A DNA stretch of 64,000 nucleotides from Trissonchulus latispiculum (taxonomy: Eukaryota; Nematoda; Enoplea; Enoplida; Ironidae). Position numbers and translations under genes: made by a program. The stretch is taken from the NCBI GenBank assembly GCA_030248195.1, contig JASAND010021304.1, positions 62,001 to 126,000 of the forward strand. Reading direction: 5' to 3'. Positions 41,940-53,900 of this stretch are shown here, piece after piece (position 1 is the stretch's first letter; every line of letters starts with the position of its first letter). The notes beneath the pieces were generated by a model that did no database searches, was not told the DNA's origin, and saw only the letters and a list, made by a program, of their open reading frames with translations.

Positions 41940-44900
41940 GTTTGTTCATAAGTATCATGGGAATCGCGGTAGCGACCCCTATAATATGAGTGAAAATGGT
42001 CGAATGACCGTGTAAAGCAAGGCTGCGCAGATTCCTGCGCAGATTATGTGCGCAAAAAATTGTACGTGTCGAGTTTAGTATATTCGCCAAGTTTCATCCC
42101 CGTACCACTTTCCGTTAAAAAGTTGCGCCAAAAATCGCTTACGAGAGTGATGTTTTTTCCGGTTCTCCGCTTTGACGTCTGGTAAGGGGGTTTTGTAGCT
42201 TTAATAACAACAAATTTTTGCCTATGAAAATCATATATATTCTTGGAGTACGCAACAAAAATAAGCCGCAAAAAATTTTTGGCGGGGGGCCAAAGTCGGC
42301 CAAAACGCTAAAATGGCCAAAAAGTATGCTTCTAAGGCGCCGTAATAAGTCAGACTGGGCTATATATGGGGCAATACTGTCGATATGGCTGAATAGGACA
42401 CATATCAGGGTCGTTCAATTGCTATATGATTTTCCGGCCCTGAGCGTAATTTTTGGGTACTGGCCTGCCAAAGTTGGTGAATTTTGGGTCCAACTTTGAA
42501 CTTAGTTTTTTCGCTTATTTTGCGACCTGGAAGCCTCAAATTTGCATACAAAGGTTTTTGCGGACGGAGAATGGATTCCCGCTATCAATTTTGCTGCCCG
42601 ACTGACCCAAGTTGCTGGGCTGGTTCCACTTTGCCGCCTGGAGGGTCATGTCGGCAACCGCTACCTGGAGGCCCATACTGGGCTCTACTTGGCCTCTCAA
42701 AACTTTATCTGTAGGGGTTTTCTAGTGCGCCCAGCTCATATCCGGTGTCCGTTTTGCCGTCCGACTCATCCATCTTGCTGGGCTGTTTCCACTTTGTCGC
42801 CTGGAGGGTCATGTCGGCAACCGTTTCCTGGAGGTCCATACTAGGCTCTACTTGGCCTCTCAAAACTTTCTCGATAGGGGTTCTCTGGTGCGCCCAGCTC
42901 ATTTCCGGTGTCCGTTTTGCTGTACAACGCACCCATTTTGCTGGGCTGGCTCCACTTGACCGTCTGAGGGAACAGGTGGTCCAATATGAAATTTTTCAAA
43001 AGTGGTCAGATTTCGTACCAAATGAAAGCCCTAAGTGAGGTGAGCAAGTTTTGTCATAGAATTGCATGCTCAAAGTGGCTATAGCGTGCTGTGGTGGGGT
43101 GGGTTGGGGACTTAGGCGATTTTCGGTCAAAAATGAAATTTTTCAAAAGTGGTCAAACTTGGTACCAAATGAAAGCCCTAAGTGAGGTGAGCAACTTTTG
43201 TCATAGAATTGCATGCTCAAAGTGGCTATAGCGTGCTGTGGTGGGGTGGGGTGGGGACTTAGGCGATTTTCGGTCAAAAATGAAATTTTTCAAAAGTAGT
43301 CAAATTTGGTACCAAATGAAAGCCCTAAGTGAGCTGAGCAACTTTTGTCATAGAATTGCATGCTCAAAGTGGCTGTAGCGTGCTGTGGTGGGGTGGGGTG
43401 GGGACTTAGGCGATTTTCGGTCAAAAATGAAATTTTTCAAAAGTAGTCAAATTTGGTACCAAATGAAAGCCCTAAGTGAGCTGAGCAACTTTTGTCATAG
43501 AATTGCATGCTCAAAGTGGCTGTAGAGTGCTGTGGTAAAGGTGGGGTGGGGACGTATAGCCATGGGGGGGGGACCCACATTTTCGGATTTTGGCTGGAAC
43601 TTTTTTATTATAAGGGCTATCTGAGAACTTTATATACCATCGTACTTGGCGTACTTAGAACTTTCTTTTAAGCTTATTTGCACTTCTCTAGGTTGTGCCG
43701 TTAGAGCGGTATAATGCAAAAAGTAGCGGGGGAAAAAACCCAATGGGGGAAAACCCAAATTTGGGGGAAATAAACCCACCCCTCACAAGTCTTAAAAATT
43801 GTGCTATTGCAATTCTGACACTTCCAGTGCAAAATTCAACCCTTTTTTAGTTAGTATGAACCAAAAAACCCGATCTAAGTGGCTTTTTTTGAGATCTCAT
43901 GTGCCGTTGAAAATGCTGCATCAATTGGCCAGGTTTCATAAAGTTAACACATAAACATAGGGCAATTTTTGAAAAATGCTAAAAATGATGTATATAATTT
44001 GATAAAACTTATTATTCTATCGTGTAGAGAATGGTTTTATACGTAGAATTGGCTGTTAAAATCCACAATTGTACCTGTATTGGGTCCTCCAGCTGCGAAA
44101 TGGCACTTTTAAGGTTTTTAGCCCCTAGCTAGCCAGGTAAGCAAAATTGTGCGAATCTGACCGCATAGGATGACGCAGCGTGCTCGATAGTACCGTGCTA
44201 TAGTCTCTAATTGTTTCCATGTTGAGTTGTTAAAAAAATTTTCAAAAAAATTTGGGTGGGTTTTTTCCCCGCCACGTTTGGCAATGTGCCAGAATAGCGG
44301 ATCGGTCTAATTTTGGCTGTGTGCAAAGAGGAAGAGTTGCCATCATTGCAGATATTTGCAAAACTTTTCTAGCCCAACCCAGTCAAAAGTTACATCGGTC
44401 CAAACTTTTGGTAAATTTTTGATGGTTGAACCAAAAAGTAGTTGTCATTTTCAAAATGTCATAAAATAAGCAGGAGTGAACCAAATGACTTGATCTTTGC
44501 ATACATAGGTTAGAAAGAGTCGCGCTTCCTGCTGCTATGTTTTGGAGCCCATATCTCCAACCCATGACCCAGGAGGCGGGTGGGTTTTTTCCCCCAAAAA
44601 AGGGGGTGGGTTTTTTCACCCCATGGCTATAAGCGATTTTGGGTCAAAAATTAAATTTTCCAAAAGTGGTCAGATTTTGTACCAAATGAAACCCTAAGCG
44701 AGCTGAGCAACTTTTGTCATAGAACTGCATGATCAAAGTGGCTGTAGAGTGCTGTGGTGGGGTGGGGTGGGGACGTAGGCGATTTTCGGTCAAAAATGAA
44801 ATTTTTCAAAAGTGGTCAAATTTGGTACCAAATGAAAGCCCTGAGCGAGCTGAGCAACATTTGTCATAGAACTGCATGCTCAAAGTGGTTGTGGAGTGCT

Positions 44901-47900
44901 GTGGTTGGCTTGCTTGCTACTGTTGAAAGATATCTATGCACAAGAAATAAAAATGCTCCTAAAGAGCAAAGAAAGGAATATGAGTCAACATTGAACATGT
45001 AAAATGCTAAATATTGTCGGTTGTAAATTAAGAATAAGACAAGCATGTAAAATGCTAATATGAGTCTGGTGAGGTTGGAAAGTGCAGAAATTGGAAAGAA
45101 CAAGTTTGTACACGCACCTATGAGTGCATGCCAAATAGACTCATATTGGCATTATTAATATTCTGAAGGCAAGTGGTTGCGAATTTCGGTTATATATCAC
45201 TCACGTAATGTCAGCAAGACGAGACAGGGTAGTTTTAGGGTGGATGACAGGATGCTACACAGGTTACGCACGTATATACGTATATACGAATATATGTCAC
45301 GAAAGTTAACATCAGATTTAACTTTGAATCTCTGATTACATGAGTTATACAAACGCTTATTAAAGATGTTACATATATCCGTCCGTCGGCGCATTGTTGA
45401 CTAACAGGGGTTTAACAGTTTCCTAAGGAGAAAATTTGGCAATGCTGACCATGGTTGGGATATCCATGTGACGTCAATAACGCTACTTATTCGTCTTAAC
45501 TCCTGCGTAGAAATATATCCGTTAGAATTCCGTAATGGATGCATGCATTATTGTTTTTTAAGGCATGCCAATATGAGTCTATTTGGCATGCGCTCATATT
45601 GGTGCGTGTACAAACTTGTCTTCTGCACTTTCCAACCTCACCAGACTCATATTAGCATTTTACATGCTTGTCTTATTCTTAATTTACAACCGACAATAAT
45701 TAGCATTTTACATGTTCCATGTTGACTCATATTCCTTTCTTTGCTCTTTAGGAGCAATTTTATTTCTTGTTTATCCACTTTTTACATGTCGTTGACATAA
45801 AAGCGTTAAAGAATCATTAAGCATTATATATGCATTAAATACTCAGACTCACGTGTGTGGTTCTATGGCAAATTGGCTCAGTTCCACCCTGACACCCCTC
45901 ACACCAGACCGCTCCACAGCAAGTTAGGGTAAGTGGTTCTATGATAAAAGCTCAGTTTTCCCCCCACCCCTACCCCAGCACAGCACTCTACAGCCACTTT
46001 GAGCACGCACTTTTATGAGAAAAGTTGCTCAGCTCGCGGAGGGGTTTCATTTGGCACCAAATTTGACCACTTTTGAAAAATTTCATTTTTGACCGAAAAT
46101 CATAAGTCCCAACCCAACCCCACCCCACCACAGCACTCTACAGCCACTTTCAGCATGCAGTTCTATGACAAAAGTTGCTCAGCTCGCTGAGGGGGTTTCA
46201 TTTGGCACCAAATTTGACCACTTTTGAAAAATTTCATTTTTGACCGAAAATCGCCTAAGTCCCCACCCCACCCCACCACAGCACTCTACAGCCACTTTCA
46301 GCATGCAGTTCTATGACAAAAGTTGCTCAGCTCGCTTAGGGCTTTCATTTGGTACCAAATTTGACCACTTTTGAAAAATTTCATTTTTGACCGAAAATCG
46401 CCTAAGTCCCCGCCCCATCCCACCACAGCACTCTACAGCCACTTTGAGCATGCAGTTCTATGACAAAAGTTGCTCAGCTCGCTGAGGGCTTTGACTTGAT
46501 ACCAAATTTGACCACTTTTGAAAATTTTCATTTTTGACTACATGACCTCCCACCGACCTGACCCTCCAGATGGCAAAGTGGAACCAGCACAGCAAGATGG
46601 GTGGGTCCAACGGCAAAAGTGATGCCAGGAATGAGCTGGGCGCACCAGAAAACCCCTATAAGTAATGTTTTGAGAGGCTATGTACAGTTCTATATGGTGT
46701 TCCCGGAAGTCGGTACCGACCGGGCCCTCCAGACGGCAAATTGGAACCAGCCCAGCAAGATGGGTGGGTCGGACGGCAAAACGGAGACCGGGAATGAGCT
46801 GGGCGCACCAGAAAACTCCTATAGGCAAAGTTTTCAGAGGCCAAGTAAAGCCTACTATGGACCTCCCGGAAGCGGTTACCGACCTGACCCCTCAGACGGT
46901 CAAGAGGAACCAGCCCAGCAAATTGGGTGAATCGGGCAGCAAAACTGATGGCGGGAATGGATTCGCCGTCCCTAAAAACCTTTATATGCACGATTTGAGA
47001 AGTTTATCTTAAAAAATAATCGAAAAAACTAAGTTCAAAGTCGGACCCAACATTCACCAACTTTGGCGGGCCACTGTGGCGCTGTGGCGCAACATCAAAA
47101 ATTCGACTTCAAACGTCATAATCCGGATATATGTCCTTATCAACCATATATAACTTGTCTGGTTTGTATTTGCACAAAGAGCTGGAAAGAAGCTAATCCC
47201 AGGCATACTTTTGGCCATTTCGACGTTCTGAGCCGATTTTGTGGCGCCACTGTGGCGCTGCGGCTCACTGTGGCGCGGCGGCGACCACATATATCGAAAG
47301 TCCCTAACCTATATATATTGATGATATACCGCAATAGGTGTCTGATCTTCGCTACATTCTGTGAAAGAGGCTACAAAATGGTGACATACGAGGGTAAAAC
47401 GGAGACACCGGAAAAAAACATCGCCGGCATAACTGCCGGCGGGTGCAACTTTTTTAACGGTAAGTGATAGGGGGATGAAATTTTCCAATTATACTAAACT
47501 CGACACGGACTTTCGTTTGCGCATAAAATTTGCGCAGGATCTGCGCAGGCATCTGCGCAGCCTCTGCGCAGCGCCTCTGAAGGCTGTCATTGGGGCTTTG
47601 CTTACTTTTGCTTATTCAGCCACATCGTGTCCGATGTATTGCTGGTATCCAATCAGGCATCCATTGATCCATTTACAATCATACGCCACTGATCTCGATC
47701 ACTAGCCAGAGTTCGGCAGATACCAATCCAGTCATCGTGCCAGTGCCGCCCGTAGGTTCCAGACAGCCGCTGAAGGTCCTTCTGCACCACTCGTAGCCAT
47801 GTTTGTCTGACACCACCCCTGGGTCTTCGCCAATCAGGTGGTGGGGCGAAGGAGATGGTGATATATGGAAAGCGAGAGGGCGGCATGCGCAACACGAGTC

Positions 47901-50900
47901 CCAGGTACTTTAAAGTAACGCCTTCTCCTTATGACAGTCTCCATAGAAGGTCGATGCAGACGTTTCCGGATGGCGGCATTCGAGATGTGGGCAGTATAGT
48001 CAATCCTTAAGATCCTACGAATAGAGCGCATTTCAAAGCCAGAGAGGAGGGACATGTCCGCCTGCTTTAAAGGCCAAGTTTCGCAGCCGTAAAGCAGTAC
48101 CGACATTATGGCAGCATCAAAAACTTTCATTTTGACCGACCGTGAGTGATATGTCATGATTTCTTCCCAGGGACGTAAATGCAGCACGAGATCTAGTTAT
48201 CCTGTACCGTATTTCGTTAGTGATAGAGCCGTTGCTGCTAATTTCTGATCCAAGATATCGGAAGGCATTGACATTCTCTAGTTGTTCACCACTGATCAAG
48301 ATAGTGGGCGGGGGACACCGACTGTAGGGACTTTCGTCTTCCTAATGTTTATGATGAGGCCTACTCGTTTGGCTGCAGCAGAGACAGAGTCAAACAGTCG
48401 TTGAAGCTTGTCCTCAGATTCGGCAAGGACAGCTATATCGTCAGCATAGTCAAGATCTGCTATTTCAGATCCATAAATAAAGGTGAGATCCTGCCCCGCC
48501 TCCGCCAATGCTGTGCGCATTACCCAGTCTACCAGACAGTTAAATAGTAGTGGGGAGAGCGGGGCGCCTTGGCGAACTCCGGTTCTCACTGAGAAAGTGT
48601 CAGACTGCAGACCACACGCACGCACACGTACAGACGTGTTAGCATACAGCAGTTTCACCAGTCTCACCAGTTTAGTTGGGACACCATCCGCATCCAAGAT
48701 GGATAAAAGGCCCGATCGGTCACCTGAATCAAATGCAGACTTGAAGTCAATGAAACCAATCAAGGTGGGCTCTTCCTATTCGTAGCGTGACTCCAGAATT
48801 CGACGCAAGGAGAATATTTGGTCCACACAGCTACGGCCAGGCCGAAAGCTGGCTTGGTTTTCTCGAAGCACTTGTTCATAGGCTCTGCCCAACCGTCGAA
48901 GGATTACAAACTCCAACACTTTGTATGCAGAACACAACAGAGATTCCACAATAATTGTTGCAGTCAGACCTGGAGCCTTTTTTGTGCAGAGGAATTACGA
49001 TTGACGTATTCCACTCACCAGGCAGCTCTTCCTTTTCCCAGATCATCAGGATGAGTTGATGGAGACTCACAGTGCTCAGCACTCACAATTCTGGTCCGAT
49101 GCGGAAATCGAACTCTGCGTTCTTCGACCAGTTCTAAAGTATCCCGCTGCAAAACAACGTCCTGCTCTCTGTTAACAGAACCGAGTACACGGTCTGCAAC
49201 ACCTCTAACGTTTTCAGATAACACAGTCCACTCTTGGTCAATATCACGAGTCGGATCTTCCCAGTTGGCGAGGCTCGACAGTTCATTAACATACTGGTTT
49301 CGGGTGTCAGGATCAGCAAGCCTGGCTACGGCATAGGATTTCGGTCTCCTGCTGGCCTGTGCACTAAGCCTGAGTTTGACCGCACATTTGACCAGTGCGT
49401 GATCTGATTGGAAGTCCGTACCCCAATATGAACGACAGTTCAGTGCTGATCCCCTCCACCGGCTCCGACATAGCACGAAATCTATTTGGTTTAACGTCTT
49501 TCCATTCGGGGACACCCAGGTAGCCAGATGTTTCGGGCGATGCCTGAAGTTGGTAGATAGAGCAAACAGGTCAAATCGGGCCAAAAGTCCCATAAGACGA
49601 TCACCGTTTTCAGTTCTACGACCAGTGGCAAATCTACCCACATACCGACGTTCAGCAGGATCAGCAGGGCCAGGTTGGGCGTTAAAGTCGCCCATTACAA
49701 GCAGATAATCGCGTTTCGGCACAGAGGATAGCAGGGTGTACAGTTCCTGATAGAATGCATCCTTCACTGCCGGATCACTGGCTTCGGTTGGAGCATATAC
49801 AGAGATAACTGAGGTGTTAAATGGCTGGGTGCATAGTCTGATGTAGGCCAGTCTGTTAGAGACAGGCCTCCACTCTAGAACAGACTTCGAAGTTCGAGGG
49901 GACAAACAGAATCCAACCCCGCCGTAGGCGTCAGTACCACCAGAATGATACAGGACGGAGTGCGACCACGATGATGCATCAACGGCGCTGCAGCAGGGGA
50001 TAGGTACGTGTCTAGTGCCGCTACCAGAGATTCTGAGTTCCGACAAACTCGCCAGCTCAACTCGTCATTGTGGCGTTTTGACTCATATTATAGGGGTCGC
50101 TACCGCGACCCCTATGATACCTTCATGAGCATACATATATAAAATAATAGAAAACAAGAACAAAAAGTGCTCCTTCGTCGCTTGTAGAATACATATGAGT
50201 CTTCGTAGGCAGGTTGTACATAAGCAAAAACTAGCCTGTAAAGTACATATGAGTTCCGTAGGGAGGTTGTAAATTAAGGAAAACAAGTTGCAACCGCTTA
50301 ACATATGAGCCTGTCCTACAACATATTGGCGTCACAGTGCATTCCACATTAAATCCTCATTAAAGAACCTGAGCTTCATCCACATTACGGAAAAATGAAT
50401 AGACGTCATGGCCCAGAAGAAATGGACTGAAGTGAACTACGACTGCTCAAGCTGAACTGTACATGCAACCTGTTTCCTGAAACACTATGGCACACCTCTA
50501 ATGCATTCTCGAAACACTTTCACATTATACACACGCAGAATGCGTTCCCACTTGGCTGTGAGTCAGAGCGCCTCATGGCGTACCGTATTGAGCATATGCA
50601 CACAGGCCCGCACCCAGGATTTTGAAAAGGGGGGGGGGTCCAAGGTAATATGCAACGGGGGGTCTGGGGGGACGGCAGCGACCCCTATAATAAGAGTGAA
50701 AATGGTCGAATGACCGTGTAAAACAAGGCTGCGCAGAAGCTGCGCAGATGCCTGCGCAGATCCTGCGCAGATTATGTGCGCAAAAATTGTACGTGTCGAG
50801 TTTAGTATGTTCCTGAAGTTTCATCCCCGTACCACTTTCCGTTAAAAAGTTATGCCAAAAATCGCTTACGAGAGTGATGTTTTTTTCCGGTTTCTCGCTT

Positions 50901-53900
50901 TTGATGTCTCATAAGGGGGTTTTGTAGCTTGAATAACTACAGATAGAAAAATTTTTGCCTATGAAACCCATATATATTCTTGTAGTACAAATCAAAAATA
51001 AGAAAATAGGCTAGTTTTTATGCCTCCCAGGGCCGGAAAAAAGTTTTGGCTGGGGGCCAAAGTCGGCCAAAACGCTAAAATGGCCAAAAAGTATGCTTCA
51101 AAGGCGCCTTAATAAGTCAGATTGGGCTATATATGGGGCAATACTGACTATATGGTTAAACAGTACACATATCGGGGTCGTTCAAATGCTATATGATTTT
51201 CCGTCTTCGTGCGTAATTTTTCGGTACTGGCCGGCCAAAGTTGGTGAATTTTGGGTCGAACTTTGAACTTAATTTTTTCGCTTATTTTGCTACATGGGTG
51301 ACTCAAATTTTGCATACAAACGTTTTTTGGGACGGAGAATCGATTCCCGCTATCAGTTTTGCTGCCCGAGTAACCCAAGTTGCTGGGCTGGTTCCACTTG
51401 ACCGTCTGAGGGGTCATGTCGGTAACCGCTTCCCGGAGGTCCATAGTAGGCTTTACTTTGCCTCTCCAAACTTTGTCTATAGGGGTTTTCTGGTACGCCC
51501 AGCTCATTCCCGGTGTCCATTTTGCCGTCGTAGAACTGCATGCTCAAAGTTGCTGTAGAGTGCTGTGGTGGGGTGGGGACTTAGGCGATTTTCGGTCAAC
51601 ATGAAATTTTTCAAAAGTGGTCAAATTTGGTACCAAATGAAAGCCCTGAGCGAGCTGAGCAACTTTTGTCGTAGAACTGCATGCTCAAAGTGGCTGTAGA
51701 GTGCTGTGGTCTGGGCTTATTCTAGTGGGGGTGGGGGGCCCCCCCCATAAACACCCTTCCCCCCCAAAAATCGTCCCCCCCCAAAAATCGCCCCCCCCAA
51801 AAAAAAGTGGGTGCCCCTTTTGGTACCAAATTTTGCCCTGAAAAAATCGCTCAGAAGGCCAAATTTTCAAAAATTTTCCGGCTTCGCCGGACATTTTTAC
51901 TCAGTTTTTGCCCTTTTCAACACTAAATCTGCTTATTTTTGCTATAAAAATCAACTTTTATAGTATATGCCAGAAAAACAGCGCTATTTTTAGCATATTT
52001 TTCGAAAAATTTTCGCCCCCCCCCCAAAATTCCTTGCCCCTCGGACCTTTGGGGGCCCCCCCCCAAGAAAAAATCCCTAGAATAAGCCCGGGTGGTGAGG
52101 TGGGGTGGGGACTTAGGCGATTTTCGGTCAAAAATGAAATTTTTCAAAAGTGGTCAAATTTGGTACCAAATGAAAGCCCTAAGCGAGCTGAGCAACTTTT
52201 ATCATAGAACTGCATGCTCAAAGTGGCTGTAGAGTGCTGTGGGCTTGCTTGCTACTGTTGAAAGATATCTATGTACGTACATACCTTCATGAGCATACTA
52301 GAAAACAAGAACAAAAAGTGCTCCTTCGTCGCATGTAAAATACATATGAGTCTTCGTAGGCAGGTTGTCCATAAGCAAAAACTAGCCTGTAAAATACATA
52401 TGAGTTCCGTAGGGAGGTTGTAAATTAAGGAAAACAAGTTGCAACCGCTTAACGTATGAGCCTGTCCTACAACGAGGCTCATATTGGCGTCACAGTGCAT
52501 TCCACATTAAAGCCTCATTAAAGAACCTCAGCTCCATCCACATTACGGAAAAATGAATAGACGTCATGGCCCAGAAGAAATGGACTGAAGTGAACTAATA
52601 CTGCTCAAGCTGAACTGTACATGCAACCTGTTTCCTGAAACACTATGGCACACCTCTAATGCATTCTCGAAACACTTTCACATTATACACACGCAGAATG
52701 CGTTCCCACTTGGCTGTGAGTCAGAGCGCCTCATGGCGTACCGTATTGAGCATATGCACACTATAATGACTGATCAACATTATATATATATGAAGGATAA
52801 TTTGTAATGAAAAGCTTTACGTATGCTTTATGTATTTATATAAAAGTAAAATATATATCTGCAAATTATTCGTATTGTGACATACGCCAATATGAGCCTC
52901 GTTGTAGGACAGGCTCATATGTTAAGCGGTTGCAACTTGTTTTCCTTAATTTACAACCTCCCTACGGAACTCATATGTATTTTACAGGCTAGTTTTTGCT
53001 TATGTACAACCTGCCTACGAAGACTCATATGTATTTTACATGCGACGAAGGAGCACTTTTTGTTCTTGTATAAAAGTAAAATATATATCTGCAAATTATT
53101 CGTATTATGACATATATACGCCAATATGAGCCTCGTTGTAGGACAGGCTCATACGTATGTTAAGCGGTTGCAACTTGTTTTCCTTAATTTACAACCTCCC
53201 TACGGAACTCATATGTATTTTACAGGCTAGTTTTTGCTTATGTACAACCTGCCTACGAAGACTCATATGTATTTTACATGCGACGAAGGAGCACTTTTTG
53301 TTCTTGTATATATATATATACGTACCTTCCATGCTGCTTTCATTCATTCCAGATAACAACCGAATTCCTGGAAGAGGGTTGCGAACTGGCTACCGGGGCT
53401 TTCACTATCTATAACTGTTAACTTCGCGAAATTTGGAGAAGTTCACGAAATTCGCGAAGTTTGGATTTGAATCAAAACAAAATTAAAATTTTGCTTGCCC
53501 ACTGAACTTTTTGCTTTTTACTATGGAGAAAATCCCTCAATTAGCTAACTGAAAAAACTTCGCGAAATATCGCAAAAAATTCTTCGCTAAGTTCGCGAAA
53601 TTTGGCGAAATTCACGACGTTTGCGATATACACATATATACATACATGTACATATACACATGTAATAATTTTGTTTGTTTGTTAGTTTAGAGCTCTCCAG
53701 ATGTCTTCAAGAAGGCCTTATTCATTATCAGCTCTTCCCTGCGTGAAGGCCAGTCTTCTTGGGACAGTGTGAAAAGTATCGTAAGAAACAGTTCCTTTGA
53801 ATACTGTACCGTTCTCTCCAACAGAAATGAGTACTGTCATCAACAGGAAAAGGAAATCTCTTCCGTCACATCTTCTTCTGCTACTTCTGCCGATGAATCT

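Larger units (their letters stand above)
47600..50060 (-). pseudogene. RTE/CFDP2-type LINE, 5'-truncated and broken
   Basis: Read on minus. An AP-endonuclease domain fills 50,046-49,015, lacking its N-terminus but with YAPT (84-87), MGDFNAQ (about 118-124), LNQIDFVL and SDHALVK (214-220). A frame shift follows into a segment with EELPGEWNTSIVIPLHKKGS (49,020 region), then a shortened stretch. The reverse transcriptase continues as NQASFRPGRSCVDQIFSLRRI, IGFIDFKSAFDS, GVRQGAPLSPLLF and YADD (48,763-48,296). The C-terminal part (FRYLGSEI, LLYGCETWPL, RPRGGVRQTWLRVVQKDL) reaches 47,653. Stops and frameshifts, including a TAG just before IGFIDF, make it inactive. A fragment of the same family lies at 38.6 kb. 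Confidence 0.9.

Noticed and set aside
50138..50330. Possible CRISPR-like array in C-blocks (repeat, unlike middle, repeat)
   Set aside because: Only three subunits, imperfect repeats, a eukaryotic genome, no cas genes, and whole blocks copied elsewhere with the same 'spacers'.
53355..53412. Extra SCFD2 exon after ttcattccag
   Set aside because: It has no usable GT donor before its stop, and exon 1 already joins exon 2 in phase with the expected family pattern.
52877..53414. Repeated ~48-residue peptide (starting LSGCNLFSLIYNLP) encoded in four places
   Set aside because: The identity comes from DNA-level C-block repeats. It has no independent start signals, and stops differ at the ends.
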